A stretch of 64,000 nucleotides of DNA. It comes from Sulfurovum sp. (lineage in GTDB: Bacteria > Campylobacterota > Campylobacteria > Campylobacterales > Sulfurovaceae). The translations under genes were made by a program, and so were the position numbers. How positions within the stretch are numbered: the stretch's first letter is position 1; the number at the start of each line of letters is the position of its first letter. The notes beneath the pieces are model-generated. The model searched no databases, had not been told where the DNA came from, and worked only from the letters and a program-made list of their open reading frames with translations. Positions 1 to 8,917 of this stretch are shown piece by piece. The stretch covers positions 44,493-108,492 of the forward strand of contig JALWTA010000045.1 of NCBI GenBank assembly GCA_027082955.1, given 5' to 3'.

Positions 1-86
1 AAACAACACTGGCATCATATGAAGAGCGTGCTCAAATGTTCTGCGGAAAAGCCAAAAAGATCGAAAAAGAGCTTGAAAAAGAGTGA
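1..86 (+). CDS. C-terminal end of an unidentified protein (partial)
   Basis: An open frame enters from the left edge and stops at TGA (84-86). The visible 27 residues are charged and helical, ending in KKIEKELEKE. The only other gene nearby, DUF1882, converges on it from the opposite strand. The fragment is too short to name; a small coiled-coil protein or the tail of a larger one are both possible. Confidence 0.45.
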   Translation, partial: TTLASYEERAQMFCGKAKKIEKELEKE

Positions 87-98
87 AATAGGTTTCCT

Positions 99-605
99 TC
101 AACCTATTTGCCGATAAGGAAGTGTGACAATATTGTATGCTTCCGGGAGCATGCTGGAAGGGAGTGTTTTCCAGTGTTTGTTTACCCGTGTTTTAAGTTT
201 GTCTGAGAGCATTGCAAGGTAACTTTCTGCTTCATCAAGCGGCATACCATGAACACGGATAAACGCCTGTACCTTCTCTTCATCCTTTCCTTTAAACAGT
301 GTGAAGTCCTCTATACCTTCTGTCCGAAAAAGATGTTTGACAAGTGGTATGAAGCGCTGATACTCCTCACCCTTATACTCGATGATCAGATAGTCTGTCA
401 ATCCCTCTTTGAGCAGTGGAACGGCAATGGTGTAGTCTCTATTGAGGTGTTGCTCTACAAGCAGGGGGGTCAATGGCTCGTCGATACGCTCGAACTTGGC
501 GTAGAAGGTGCGGTTGTCAAACTGTATCTGTTCGACAACGCGGGGTCGCTTGATGTAGTAGTGGTCGCTCTCAAATTCCAGATCGAAGAGTTTGATGCGC
601 GACAC
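99..605 (-). CDS. DUF1882 family protein
   Basis: A 168-residue protein of unknown function, similar to the DUF1882 family that sits directly after glyA in Campylobacter (Cj0403 in C. jejuni, from memory). I start it at GTG (605-603), four bases after the glyA stop. The longer open frame begins inside glyA and would add 15 residues with no family character. The N-terminal part is beta-rich (KLFDLEFESDHYYIKRP); the C-terminal part is helical. There is no signal peptide or membrane segment. The tight spacing suggests co-transcription and perhaps translational coupling with glyA. Function is not known. Confidence 0.75.
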   Translation of the reverse strand: MSRIKLFDLEFESDHYYIKRPRVVEQIQFDNRTFYAKFERIDEPLTPLLVEQHLNRDYTIAVPLLKEGLTDYLIIEYKGEEYQRFIPLVKHLFRTEGIEDFTLFKGKDEEKVQAFIRVHGMPLDEAESYLAMLSDKLKTRVNKHWKTLPSSMLPEAYNIVTLPYRQIG

Positions 606-609
606 CTTG

Positions 610-1860
610 TTAGTAGATAGGCTTGTCGTAGATGACGAAGTTGGAAGCAAGCGCTTTCATCTCCTCTTTGATCTTCGCATGCAGCTCGCTGTCGTTGATG
701 TTGTCCAGTACATCGGCGATCTTGTTGGCGATGATCTCAAACTCCGCTTCTTTCATACCGCGGCTGGTAAGCGCAGGTGAACCGATACGGATACCAGAGG
801 TAACAAACGGACTGCGTGTTTCACCCGGAACAGTGTTTTTGTTGACGGTAATACCCGCAGCTCCGAGTGCTGCATCGGCATCTTTTCCTGAGAAGTCTTT
901 GTCAAGGAAGCTGACAAGTACAAGGTGGTTGTCAGTCCCGCCTGAGACGACATTGTATCCGCGTTTCATCAGTACTTCTGCCAGTACTGAAGCGTTTTTC
1001 TTGACCTGCTTGGCATAGGTTTTCCATGCATCTGAGAGGTTGTGCTTGAAGCCTACCGCTTTTGCTGCTACCACATGTACCAGCGGACCACCCTGAAGTC
1101 CCGGGAAGATTGCTGAGTTGATCTTCTTGGCGATATCTTCATCGTTGGTCATGATCATCCCGCCTCTTGGTCCTGCGAGTGTTTTGTGTGTGGTGGTAGT
1201 AACCACATCGGCATAAGGGAACGGGCTTGGGTGTTCACCGGCACAGACAAGACCTGCAATGTGTGCAATGTCTGCAAAGAGGATAGCACCCACTTCATCG
1301 GCAATCTCTCTAAACTTCTTGAAGTCGATCTCTCTGGCATAGGCAGAGGCACCGCAGACGATGATGTTTGGCTGTACAGTCTTGGCGATCTCCATGACTT
1401 TGTCGTAGTTGATACGTCCGTCAAGCTCTACACCGTAGGTAAAGCTCTGATAGTTTTTGCCTGAGAAGCTTGGCTTTGAGCCGTGAGTGAGGTGTCCGCC
1501 GTGGCTGAGATCCATACCGAGGATCTTGTCATAAGGCTTAAGCAGTGCCGCATAGACCGCGCCGTTTGCCTGAGAGCCTGAGTGTGGCTGTACGTTGGCA
1601 TATTCGCATCCAAAGAGTTCACAGGCTCTGTCAATCGCAAGCTGCTCGACCTTGTCGGCAAACTTACATCCGCCGTAGTAGCGTTTGCCCGGATACCCTT
1701 CGGCATATTTGTTGGTAAATACTGATCCCATTGCCTCCATGACCGCAGGGATGGTGAAGTTCTCAGATGCGATCATCTCAAGATGGTTTGTCTGTCTCTC
1801 AAGCTCGTTTTCGATCGCTTCAAAAATCTCCGGATCGAATGTTTCCATTGCGTAACTCAT
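610..1860 (-). CDS. glyA: serine hydroxymethyltransferase
   Basis: Converts serine and tetrahydrofolate to glycine and 5,10-methylene-THF in the cytoplasm, the main source of one-carbon units. The 416-residue length is normal. The PLP site is clear: [14 protein letters not shown] places the Schiff-base lysine at K226, and the N-terminal block [12 protein letters not shown] and the [13 protein letters not shown] loop are intact. A good ribosome site (AAAGGAT) precedes the ATG. It follows lysS by about 40 bases on the same strand and is followed at once by DUF1882, the arrangement known from Campylobacter. Confidence 0.97.
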   Translation of the reverse strand: MSYAMETFDPEIFEAIENELERQTNHLEMIASENFTIPAVMEAMGSVFTNKYAEGYPGKRYYGGCKFADKVEQLAIDRACELFGCEYANVQPHSGSQANGAVYAALLKPYDKILGMDLSHGGHLTHGSKPSFSGKNYQSFTYGVELDGRINYDKVMEIAKTVQPNIIVCGASAYAREIDFKKFREIADEVGAILFADIAHIAGLVCAGEHPSPFPYADVVTTTTHKTLAGPRGGMIMTNDEDIAKKINSAIFPGLQGGPLVHVVAAKAVGFKHNLSDAWKTYAKQVKKNASVLAEVLMKRGYNVVSGGTDNHLVLVSFLDKDFSGKDADAALGAAGITVNKNTVPGETRSPFVTSGIRIGSPALTSRGMKEAEFEIIANKIADVLDNINDSELHAKIKEEMKALASNFVIYDKPIY

Positions 1861-1901
1861 AGATATCCTTTATGCTTTATTGTTGGATTTATATCCAATT
1901 T

Positions 1902-3542
1902 TTACTTTTTATTTTCTTTGGCACGCTTGGCGCACGCCGCCGCATCGATACAGAAGAAGCCTTTGCCCTTTTTGGCAGGCTTGAGATCCTCTTCATTGGT
2001 GTTGCCGCACTTTTTGCAGGCATTTTTGGGTCTCTCTTCAAGGGCTGATTCGGGTTTCATGGCAGGGAAGAGGATGACATCACGGATGGAGTGGTTGTTG
2101 GTCAGCATCATCACCAGACGATCAATACCGATCCCCTCTCCGGCTGTGGGCGTCATACCGTGTCCGAGTGCACGCACAAAGTCAAGATCCATATGCATCG
2201 CCTCTTCATCGCCTGTTGCCTCTTTTGCCTCTGCCTGTGCTTTGAAACGCTCGAACTGATCGAGAGGGTCGTTGAGCTCGTTAAATCCGTTGGCGATCTC
2301 CTTACCTGCCATAAAGAGCTCGAAACGCTCGGCAATCTGGGGGTTCTCGTCACTTCTTCTTGAAAGCGGCGAGATGTCGATAGGGTAGTCGGTGATGAAG
2401 GTCGGGTTGATCAGCTTGCCTTCGACAAACTCATCAAAGAGCTCTGCTTGTACATACCCCAGTGTGAGATTGTCATTGACCTCGACACCGTGCTCCTTGA
2501 GATAGGCAAGCCCTTTTTCACGATCGGTGGCAACGTCAGCAGGTACTTCACCAATGGTGGTAAGCGCCTCGACAAACGGTACTTTGGCAAAGGGTGTGGT
2601 AAAGTCGATCTGCATCTCACCATAGGTAAGTGTTTTTGGCAGTTGCAGCTCGGCAAAGATGTAATCAAAGAGATCTTCGGTCAGTTTCATCAGATCATGG
2701 TAGTTGTGGTACGCCCAGTAGAACTCGATGGAGGTAAACTCCGGATTGTGGGTCTGATCCATCCCTTCGTTACGGAAGTTTCGGTTGATCTCAAAGACTG
2801 CCTCCATACCGCCGACAGTCAGACGCTTGAGGTAAAGCTCCGGAGCGATACGCAAATAGCGATCCACACCGAGAGCATTGTGATGGGTGATGAAAGGCTT
2901 GGCATTGGCACCGCCGGGGATAGGGTGCATCATCGGTGTTTCGACTTCGAGGAAACCGTGGTCTTCAAAGAAACGACGGATGAGTGAGACGATCTTGGAG
3001 CGCATCACAAAGGTCTCTTTGACCTCAGGGTTCATGATCATATCCAAATAGCGCTGGCGGTAGCGGATCTCCTGATCGGTCAGTCCATGGAACTTCTCCG
3101 GAAGCGGCATGATCGCTTTGGAGACGATCTTGAGATCTTTACAGTGGAGCGTGAGCTCGCCTGTTTGTGTGACAAAAGGGTAGCCAGTTGCTTCAATGAT
3201 GTCACCCACTTCAAAGAGCCTCTTGGCGATGTTGTTGTAGTATCCTTCCGGCAGATCATCACGGTTGTAGTAGATTTGTACAAGCCCGTCATTGTCTTCT
3301 ATCTTGGCAAAGGCAGCTTTCCCCATAATACGAACAAATTTGATGCGTCCGGTCAGTGTAACAGTCTGGTTCTCATCTTTTTTCTCATCGGCATCGAGCT
3401 CTTTGATGTAGGCAAAGTGTTCAAAAAACTCCGAAGATGGCATCCCTTTGGTGATGTTGGCGGGGTAGGGGTTAATCCCTTCTTCTCTTAGCTTTTGTGC
3501 TTTGTTGATACGTTCTTGAATGTACTGGTTGTCAAATATCAA
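1902..3542 (-). CDS. lysS: lysyl-tRNA synthetase, class II
   Basis: Charges tRNA-Lys. The N-terminal OB-fold ([20 protein letters not shown], about residues 60-80) is followed by the class II core: motif 2 around [16 protein letters not shown] and motif 3 [11 protein letters not shown]. The only sensible start is a TTG at 3542-3540, preceded by AGGAG at good spacing; the next in-frame ATG would cut into the anticodon domain. At 546 residues it is about 40 longer than usual. The extra C-terminus carries four cysteines (CKKCG, then FFCIDAAAC) and a lysine-rich end, like a small zinc ribbon. It lies between fur and glyA in the conserved Campylobacter order. Confidence 0.96.
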   Translation of the reverse strand: MIFDNQYIQERINKAQKLREEGINPYPANITKGMPSSEFFEHFAYIKELDADEKKDENQTVTLTGRIKFVRIMGKAAFAKIEDNDGLVQIYYNRDDLPEGYYNNIAKRLFEVGDIIEATGYPFVTQTGELTLHCKDLKIVSKAIMPLPEKFHGLTDQEIRYRQRYLDMIMNPEVKETFVMRSKIVSLIRRFFEDHGFLEVETPMMHPIPGGANAKPFITHHNALGVDRYLRIAPELYLKRLTVGGMEAVFEINRNFRNEGMDQTHNPEFTSIEFYWAYHNYHDLMKLTEDLFDYIFAELQLPKTLTYGEMQIDFTTPFAKVPFVEALTTIGEVPADVATDREKGLAYLKEHGVEVNDNLTLGYVQAELFDEFVEGKLINPTFITDYPIDISPLSRRSDENPQIAERFELFMAGKEIANGFNELNDPLDQFERFKAQAEAKEATGDEEAMHMDLDFVRALGHGMTPTAGEGIGIDRLVMMLTNNHSIRDVILFPAMKPESALEERPKNACKKCGNTNEEDLKPAKKGKGFFCIDAAACAKRAKENKK

Positions 3543-3636
3543 GGTTTCTCCTGTTTATCATGGTGTTTGCTGAAATTGGCACAAGACCCGTTTGAGAGTG
3601 GAAGAGGATCCTGGGACAAGCTCAGTAGAATATCTG

Positions 3637-4083
3637 TTATGTGTGTTGCTGGCATGCCTGACACAGACCAATGATCTTCATGGTATGATCCTGCATCTTA
3701 AAATCAAACGCTTTTGCAATCTCTTCTTGACGTTGCTCAATCGTTTCGTCAAAAAACTCAATAATGGTGCCGCATCTGCTGCAGATGAGATGGTCATGAT
3801 GTTTTTTGAGTCCCAATTCATATTTTTTGCCTTGGGTGCCAAAAGAGATGGAGCTGGCAATCCCGGAATCTTCCAGCAGTGTCAGGGTGCGGTACACTGT
3901 AGCAATACCGAGATTGATATCCGGATAGGTCTGTTTGAGCATCATATAAATCTCTTCAGGGGTGAAGTGCCCCTCATTCTCATACAGAAACTTCAATATA
4001 AGCTCACGCTGCTTTGTAAATTTGAGCTGATTTGTTTTGAGCAGTGTTTTGAACTGTTCGAGCAGTACAGAGTAAGTTACCAT
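3637..4083 (-). CDS. fur: ferric uptake regulator Fur
   Basis: Iron-responsive DNA-binding repressor of 148 residues. The N-terminal winged helix (FTKQRELILKFLYENEGHFTPEEIY) precedes the metal-binding dimerisation domain with the HHDHLICSRCG block and a second CxxC at the end (LCQACQ), the structural zinc site. Length and motif order fit Fur rather than PerR with certainty only by context: the gene sits between cvpA and lysS as fur does in C. jejuni. It ends about 95 bases before lysS. A PerR role cannot be excluded without phylogeny. Confidence 0.9.
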   Translation of the reverse strand: MVTYSVLLEQFKTLLKTNQLKFTKQRELILKFLYENEGHFTPEEIYMMLKQTYPDINLGIATVYRTLTLLEDSGIASSISFGTQGKKYELGLKKHHDHLICSRCGTIIEFFDETIEQRQEEIAKAFDFKMQDHTMKIIGLCQACQQHT

Positions 4084-4084
4084 A

Positions 4085-4690
4085 TCACTGTACCGCTTTC
4101 GTTGTGGATGCAGGAGAAGTACTGCTTTTATTCATATCGTGTGCGTTTGCAGAAGTATTGGTGTCTGGCAGATGTATCCCCAGCGCTTGAGGGTCGATCT
4201 TGATAATCGCTGAACCGGCTTTATAAAGCAAAGGGTAGAGAAGTGAATCTTTGACATAGCGCTGGGCATTTTCCCGAATCAATGTTACATTGGAGAGTGC
4301 AGTGACGATAAGGGCAAATATTACAAAATACTTACCTCCGCCTGCAACAAAGCCAAGCAATCTGTCAATAAAACCCAGTCCGCTGGCACTGGTCAGTTTG
4401 GAGATGATGGCACCCAAAATGGTCGCACTCAGCCAAATGATGATAAGTACTGACATAAATCCAATCAGCTTGGCAAGAGAGGCATTATCGATATGGGTAA
4501 AGTTCTTGTCTATGAAGGCTGCGGCATCTCCGGCAAGACGTGAGGCAAAATAGACTCCGCCAATGAGCCCGGCAAGTCCAAAGAGCTCTTTGACTACCCC
4601 GTTCATAAACCCTTTAACTGCCAACAGCAGGATAACGGCACCAACCGTGACGTCGAAATAGTTAAAATTGACCATGGTAAAGTGTTCCAT
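4085..4690 (-). CDS. cvpA: CvpA family inner-membrane protein
   Basis: A 201-residue membrane protein of the CvpA/colicin V production family. Four hydrophobic segments are visible, beginning with DVTVGAVILLLAVKGFMNG and followed by VVKELFGLAGLIGGVYFASR, typical of the family. The C-terminal 40 residues are polar (Ser/Thr/Asn-rich) and probably cytoplasmic. Two starts are possible, the ATG at 4690 or the one five codons later at 4675 (MVNFNYFD); neither ribosome site is decisive. It ends one base before fur begins, which points to one operon. The molecular role of CvpA is poorly defined; envelope stress and permeability are reported in enterobacteria. Confidence 0.85.
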   Translation of the reverse strand: MEHFTMVNFNYFDVTVGAVILLLAVKGFMNGVVKELFGLAGLIGGVYFASRLAGDAAAFIDKNFTHIDNASLAKLIGFMSVLIIIWLSATILGAIISKLTSASGLGFIDRLLGFVAGGGKYFVIFALIVTALSNVTLIRENAQRYVKDSLLYPLLYKAGSAIIKIDPQALGIHLPDTNTSANAHDMNKSSTSPASTTKAVQ

Positions 4691-4749
4691 TGAAACTCAC
4701 TTCCCTGTAGATTTTTCGTAATTGTATCGATATATCATGATAATCGGCT

Positions 4750-5814
4750 TTAGTGCCCCATAGATTTAGAAAGCTCATCGGGTTTGTTGGCATACTGCAT
4801 CGCCACATCTCTGCTGATTTTGCCGTCTTTGAGATATTTGAGCAGTGCCTGCGTCTGCGTCTGCATTCCTGTATCTCCCTGACCAAGCTGCATCTGTGAG
4901 TAGATCTGATGTACCTTGTCTTCACGGATCAGGTTGGAGATGGCATGGTTAGTGACCATGATTTCATGGGTTGCAATACGCCCGCCGCCAAGTTTAGGAA
5001 GCAGCGACTGGGCAATAACAGCAACGAGTGATGAAGAGATCATGGCACGGATCTGGGGCTGCTCGTCACCGGAGAATACATCGATGATACGGTTGATGGT
5101 TCCGGGAGCCGATGAGGTGTGGAGGGTACCAAAGACAAGGTGACCGGTCTCTGCTGCGGTCAGGGCCGCTTCGATTGTCTCTTTATCCCTCATCTCCCCG
5201 ATCAGGATGATGTCGGGGTCTTGACGCATCGCAAATTTGAGTGCTGTTGCAAAGCTTCTGGTATCTTCTCCTACTTCTCGGTGGGAGAAGACCGCTTTTT
5301 TATTCTCATGGATGAATTCCACCGGATCTTCAACGGTGACGATGTGTTTTTGTTCATACATGTTGATCTCATTCAGCAGAGCGGCGAGTGTGGTCGATTT
5401 ACCTGAACCGGTAGGACCTGTTACGAGAATAAGTCCTTTTTCTCGTTTTACCAGCTTTTTAAATACGGCAGGTGCTCCAAGATCATCAAGAGAAGGGATC
5501 TCTATCGGAATAATACGAAATGCAGCAGCCGTATCGCCGAGCGTACGATAGTAGTTGGCTCTGAAGCGGCCGATGCCGGGAAGCAGCAGAGCAAAATCGA
5601 GTTCATTGTACTCTTCAAAGTGCTGTTTTTGCTTCTCTGTGATCAGAGAGTAGCACATCTCTTCGATGTCTTCGCCCGTAAGTTTAGGAAGATTGACCGG
5701 TTTGAGTTTTCCGTCAAGTCTGATCTGTGGTTCTGAACGGCTCACGAGGTGAAGGTCAGATGCGCCGTGGGCGACAACACTTTGGAGCAGTTTTTTAATG
5801 TCAAATGTAGCCAT
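4750..5814 (-). CDS. pilT: type IV pilus retraction-type ATPase PilT
   Basis: Hexameric secretion ATPase of the PilT/GspE superfamily. The 354 residues match PilT, which lacks the long N-terminal domain of PilB. Walker A is GPTGSGKSTT near residue 135, the Asp box lies around TVEDPVEFIHENKKAVFSHR, Walker B is PDIILIGEMRD, and the PilT-type C-terminal stretch AISNLIREDKVHQIYSQMQ is present. AAAGGAT precedes the ATG. No pilus structural genes occur in the window, so it acts with proteins encoded elsewhere or in another motor. It is the third gene of the gatC-led leftward run. Confidence 0.88.
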   Translation of the reverse strand: MATFDIKKLLQSVVAHGASDLHLVSRSEPQIRLDGKLKPVNLPKLTGEDIEEMCYSLITEKQKQHFEEYNELDFALLLPGIGRFRANYYRTLGDTAAAFRIIPIEIPSLDDLGAPAVFKKLVKREKGLILVTGPTGSGKSTTLAALLNEINMYEQKHIVTVEDPVEFIHENKKAVFSHREVGEDTRSFATALKFAMRQDPDIILIGEMRDKETIEAALTAAETGHLVFGTLHTSSAPGTINRIIDVFSGDEQPQIRAMISSSLVAVIAQSLLPKLGGGRIATHEIMVTNHAISNLIREDKVHQIYSQMQLGQGDTGMQTQTQALLKYLKDGKISRDVAMQYANKPDELSKSMGH

Positions 5815-5824
5815 GGATATCCTT

Positions 5825-6169
5825 TTAGAGGGGTAGTTTTTCTAAATATTCAGATTCATTATAGCCAATTATTACTTTTTCATCAAAGCACATTACGGGA
5901 CGTTTGATAAGCATATTCTCTTTGGCAAGCCATGTGATCTTCTCATCGTCATTGAGATTGAGCGCTTTGAGTTTTAGGGTGCGGTAGGTAGTGCCGCGTG
6001 TATTGAAAAGCGTTTTAAGATCACTCATTTCAAGCCATTTACGTATTTCAGGCTCACCGACAGGTGATGATTTAAAATCGATAAATTCGAATGGAATATT
6101 ATGGTTTTTTAGAAATTTAAGTGCCTTTCGGACACTGTCGCAGTTTTTGATGCCATAAACCTTCAACAT
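5825..6169 (-). CDS. ArsC/Spx family thioredoxin-fold protein
   Basis: A 114-residue protein of the ArsC/Spx/YffB family. The N-terminus MLKVYGIKNCDSVRKALKF holds a single active-site-type cysteine (C10), matching the glutaredoxin-like first strand and helix of the family, and the end contains VIIGYNESEY, like the VIGFxxxxY C-terminal motif. There are no ars genes nearby and the second and third catalytic cysteines of thioredoxin-type arsenate reductases are absent, so the YffB-like group is more likely than true arsenate reductase. It lies between gatC and pilT with very short gaps. Confidence 0.8.
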   Translation of the reverse strand: MLKVYGIKNCDSVRKALKFLKNHNIPFEFIDFKSSPVGEPEIRKWLEMSDLKTLFNTRGTTYRTLKLKALNLNDDEKITWLAKENMLIKRPVMCFDEKVIIGYNESEYLEKLPL

Positions 6170-6176
6170 CGCAGAA

Positions 6177-6467
6177 TTACTCTATGATGGCAGGTACGAT
6201 GAAAAAATCATCTTGTGCATTTGGGGCGTGTGCAAGGATCTCCTCGGCAACATCGCCTGCGTTTTTCGGCGCATCGTCTCTTAGCGGCGTGCCCCCATCC
6301 AGTGTTGAAAAAGAAGCACTGAGTGTCGCAGTGTCAAGTTCTTTTAGGTTGTCGATATATCCGAGAATCTCTGTTAGCTGTGCTTTAACCTCTTCTTTGT
6401 TCGATGCGTCAATACGGAGATGGGAAAGTGTTTCAAGTTTTGTCAAAAGTGTATCGTCAATCTGCAT
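6177..6467 (-). CDS. gatC: Asp-tRNA(Asn)/Glu-tRNA(Gln) amidotransferase subunit C
   Basis: Small stabilising subunit of the GatCAB complex that amidates mischarged Asp-tRNA(Asn) and Glu-tRNA(Gln). At 96 residues it has the family size. Recognisable features are the N-terminal helix LLTKLETLSHLRI, the central LTEILGYIDNLKELDT and the LRDDAPK turn before the C-terminal FFIVPAIIE. It is the first gene of the leftward run that continues through pilT to glyA. The C. jejuni orthologue also sits next to cvpA-fur-lysS. Confidence 0.92.
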   Translation of the reverse strand: MQIDDTLLTKLETLSHLRIDASNKEEVKAQLTEILGYIDNLKELDTATLSASFSTLDGGTPLRDDAPKNAGDVAEEILAHAPNAQDDFFIVPAIIE

Positions 6468-6583
6468 AGTTCGGTGCCTAATTGTAAGATTTTATGGTTT
6501 TTCTTATTATATATTAATTTGGTTTAAGATATAACTATCTACAATCACTTAGCCGTTTATCAATGACATAAAGGATATAAAAG
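6468..6583. promoter_or_regulatory. divergent promoter region between gatC and the FTR-like gene
   Basis: This AT-rich 116-base gap separates two gene runs that point away from each other. It holds several sigma70-like -10 boxes (for example TATAAC near 6530 on the + strand and the TTATTATATATTAA stretch near 6505). The exact start sites cannot be fixed by eye. Confidence 0.4.
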
Positions 6584-6928
6584 ATGATGCAGCAACTGGA
6601 TATGAGCTCACCGGAATTTCTCGAAGAGCTTGAAAAGACCAAAAAATTTACCGATAAAGTCTGTGCCCAGTTCGGGTTTGAGTACCACCCGATGGAAGAT
6701 GTCAATGAAGGTGTCATTATGGGACTTGCCCGGAACAAACTGCTTTACGGTAAACGATTCTGTCCCTGTTTCATGGTAGAAGAAGATCCTAACAAACCTG
6801 GAAAATACAAAAGTGTAGATGACCGTGTATGTCCATGTACTCCGGCACTTGAGAAAGAGATACCTGAAGAGGGCAAGTGTCATTGCGGTATTTTCTGTAC
6901 ACCCGAATTTGTAGCGCAGAACAGTTAG
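6584..6928 (+). CDS. ferredoxin-thioredoxin reductase catalytic chain-like Fe-S protein
   Basis: A 114-residue protein whose cysteine pattern matches the catalytic (beta) chain of ferredoxin:thioredoxin reductase: C60-P-C62, C83-P-C85 and C99-H-C101, the CPC/CPC/CHC signature, plus C105. In the plant and cyanobacterial enzyme these residues hold a [4Fe-4S] cluster next to a redox disulfide that reduces thioredoxin. The spacings here (20 and 13 residues between pairs) are longer than in the cyanobacterial chain. No variable (alpha) chain gene is adjacent. AAAGGA lies eight bases before the first ATG; a second ATG follows directly. It heads a rightward run with rhodanese, dapE and an exported thioredoxin-like gene. 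Confidence 0.85.
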   Translation: MMQQLDMSSPEFLEELEKTKKFTDKVCAQFGFEYHPMEDVNEGVIMGLARNKLLYGKRFCPCFMVEEDPNKPGKYKSVDDRVCPCTPALEKEIPEEGKCHCGIFCTPEFVAQNS

Positions 6929-6989
6929 GCAGGCATTTCAAAAATAATTTGGGTATAATTCGCGATTATTTTTAAATAAAGGAATGCAA

Positions 6990-7334
6990 ATGCATGAATT
7001 ATTGGCACGTGACAATATAAACTCTGAAGATCTACAGGCACTGCTGGCTGCCAGAGAAAAAGGCGAAGCCGATTTTCTGCTGGTAGATGTACGTGAAGAT
7101 ATGGAGTATGAGATGGGACACATTAAAGGGGTCGATATGTTGAAACCGACCTCTATGTTCCAGCAGTGGGCACAGGCTTTCTTTGATGAATATCAGGGCA
7201 AGACAGTAATCTTTACATGCCGTACCGGGAGCAGAAGTGCGCAGGTACAGCATGTATTTAAAAGCAACGGATTTGATCGTGCAATCAACCATTATGGCGG
7301 TATCGTCAGTTACGGCGGAGAGATCGAGCGCTGA
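6990..7334 (+). CDS. single-domain rhodanese-like sulfurtransferase
   Basis: A 114-residue cytoplasmic protein with one rhodanese domain. The active-site loop CRTGSRS starts at C77, and FLLVDVREDMEYEMGHIKG is the usual CH2A region. It probably carries sulfur as a persulfide on C77 or acts as a thiosulfate:acceptor sulfurtransferase; the substrate cannot be read from the sequence. I choose ATG 6990 because AAAGGA sits six bases upstream; the ATG at 6984 overlaps that site. The gene ends one base before dapE, so the two are likely translationally coupled. Confidence 0.88.
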   Translation: MHELLARDNINSEDLQALLAAREKGEADFLLVDVREDMEYEMGHIKGVDMLKPTSMFQQWAQAFFDEYQGKTVIFTCRTGSRSAQVQHVFKSNGFDRAINHYGGIVSYGGEIER

Positions 7335-7335
7335 T

Positions 7336-8469
7336 ATGCATACCGAGATGAACGTGACAGACCTCTTTCTGAAATTGCTCAGTTTCCCGTCGATCACTCC
7401 GGATGATGCCGGCAGTTTGGCATTTATCGAACAATACCTTGACGGTTTTGAGGCTCTCTATTTAAATAAAGAAGGGGTAAAAAACCTCTTCCTTTACAAA
7501 AAGTTTGGAGAAGGAGAGCATCTCTGTTTCGCAGGACATGTTGATGTCGTGCCTCCCGGAGACAAATGGGAGAGCAACCCGTTTGTCCCGTTGGTAAAAG
7601 ATGGAAAGATCTATGCGCGCGGTGCTCAGGATATGAAGAGCGGTGTTGCAGCATTTGTACAGGTTTTGAAAGAGACCAAAACATTTTCAGGTACACTCTC
7701 TTTGCTGTTAACTTCCGATGAAGAGGGTGATGCCAAATACGGTACAGTACTAATGCTGGAACACCTCAAGAACATTGGGATGCTGCCTGATAGCTGTATC
7801 GTCGCAGAACCGACCTGTGAAGAGGTCTTTGGTGATGCCATCAAGATAGGGCGTCGCGGATCTATCAACGGCTATTTGACAATTGACGGGAAACAGGGAC
7901 ATGCCGCCTATCCTGAAAAAGCAGTGAATCCTGTGCATCTTGTCGCACCGCGACTAGGTGCGCTTGCCGGTATCAATTTGGATGAGGGCGATGCAGATTT
8001 CGCACCCAGCAAAATGGTCATTACCGATATAAGAGGCGGGATGGAAGTGACAAATGTAACACCGGGTGAACTTAAGATCATGTTTAATGTGCGTAATTCC
8101 ACGAATACTACACAAGAAAGCGTTAGACTACATGTAGAGAAGGTACTTGAAGGCATACCCCACACACTGGAACTAAAACAGGGATCATTCCCTTTTGTAA
8201 CACGTAGAGATGCAAAAATCGTGAAAGTGATGGAAAAAAGTATCGATGCTGTGACCGGTGCAAGACCCAAACTTTCGACGGCGGGAGGTACCAGTGATGC
8301 ACGTTTTATGGGAGCATACGGTATCGATGTGGTTGAATTTGGTGTTGTGAACGATACTATCCATGCTCCCAATGAACGTACTTCTATTGAAGAGGTTGAA
8401 GGGCTTTATCGCGTTTTTGGCGAAGTGGTACGCCGCTTCAGTGCCGATGCAGAGAAAGCAAATCCATAA
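7336..8469 (+). CDS. dapE: succinyl-diaminopimelate desuccinylase
   Basis: M20-family metallohydrolase that releases LL-diaminopimelate from its N-succinyl form in lysine and peptidoglycan precursor synthesis. The 377 residues match the usual length. Metal ligands are visible: HLCFAGHVDVVPPGD (His and the bridging GHxD), YARGAQDMKSG, and TSDEEGDAKYGT with the catalytic Glu pair; the C-terminal ligand is in the NDTIHAPNER block. The open frame extends back into the rhodanese gene, but ATG 7336, just after the rhodanese stop, is the natural start; ATG 7348 is the alternative. Confidence 0.93.
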   Translation: MHTEMNVTDLFLKLLSFPSITPDDAGSLAFIEQYLDGFEALYLNKEGVKNLFLYKKFGEGEHLCFAGHVDVVPPGDKWESNPFVPLVKDGKIYARGAQDMKSGVAAFVQVLKETKTFSGTLSLLLTSDEEGDAKYGTVLMLEHLKNIGMLPDSCIVAEPTCEEVFGDAIKIGRRGSINGYLTIDGKQGHAAYPEKAVNPVHLVAPRLGALAGINLDEGDADFAPSKMVITDIRGGMEVTNVTPGELKIMFNVRNSTNTTQESVRLHVEKVLEGIPHTLELKQGSFPFVTRRDAKIVKVMEKSIDAVTGARPKLSTAGGTSDARFMGAYGIDVVEFGVVNDTIHAPNERTSIEEVEGLYRVFGEVVRRFSADAEKANP

Positions 8470-8479
8470 GGAGAACGCT

Positions 8480-8896
8480 ATGAGATATGCTGTAGCAGTT
8501 ATACTGCTGATGTTCAGTACGCTTTTTGGTGCTGACATTGTGTGGCAGAAAAACCTGAAGACAGCATTGGAAAGTGCCGGGAAGACCCATAAGCTTGTGA
8601 TGGTAATGGTAGAGGGAAAGCACTGCCGATGGTGTAAAAAGATGCGCTACCGTACACTCAGTGACAGTCGTGTAGTAGAGGCACTGCAAAAAGGGTATGT
8701 CAGTGTAAGGGTAGATGAAGAAGACAGTGCAACCATGGCAGAATTACCCGCTGTAAACGGTGTGCCGACCATATTTTTCATGACACCTGACAAAACCCTT
8801 CTTGATACGTCTATAGGATATTATGGCGTTGAAGATTTTTTAAGTTTTTTCCCTGAAGTAGAACGTGCCAGAAAAGCACTGAAACATCGGTCGTAA
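8480..8896 (+). CDS. exported thioredoxin-fold protein
   Basis: A 138-residue protein with a signal peptide (MRYAVAVILLMFSTLFGAD) and a thioredoxin-like fold of the DUF255/thioredoxin_7 type. The redox motif is CRWC (49-52), followed by the cis-proline loop GVPTIFFM. It probably acts as a periplasmic reductase or disulfide-handling protein. AAGGAG lies eight bases before ATG 8480, which settles the start although the frame is open further upstream. It follows dapE by ten bases. Its electron donor is not evident here. Confidence 0.83.
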   Translation: MRYAVAVILLMFSTLFGADIVWQKNLKTALESAGKTHKLVMVMVEGKHCRWCKKMRYRTLSDSRVVEALQKGYVSVRVDEEDSATMAELPAVNGVPTIFFMTPDKTLLDTSIGYYGVEDFLSFFPEVERARKALKHRS

Positions 8897-8917
8897 TCCA
8901 ATCTTAATGGTAAAGAT

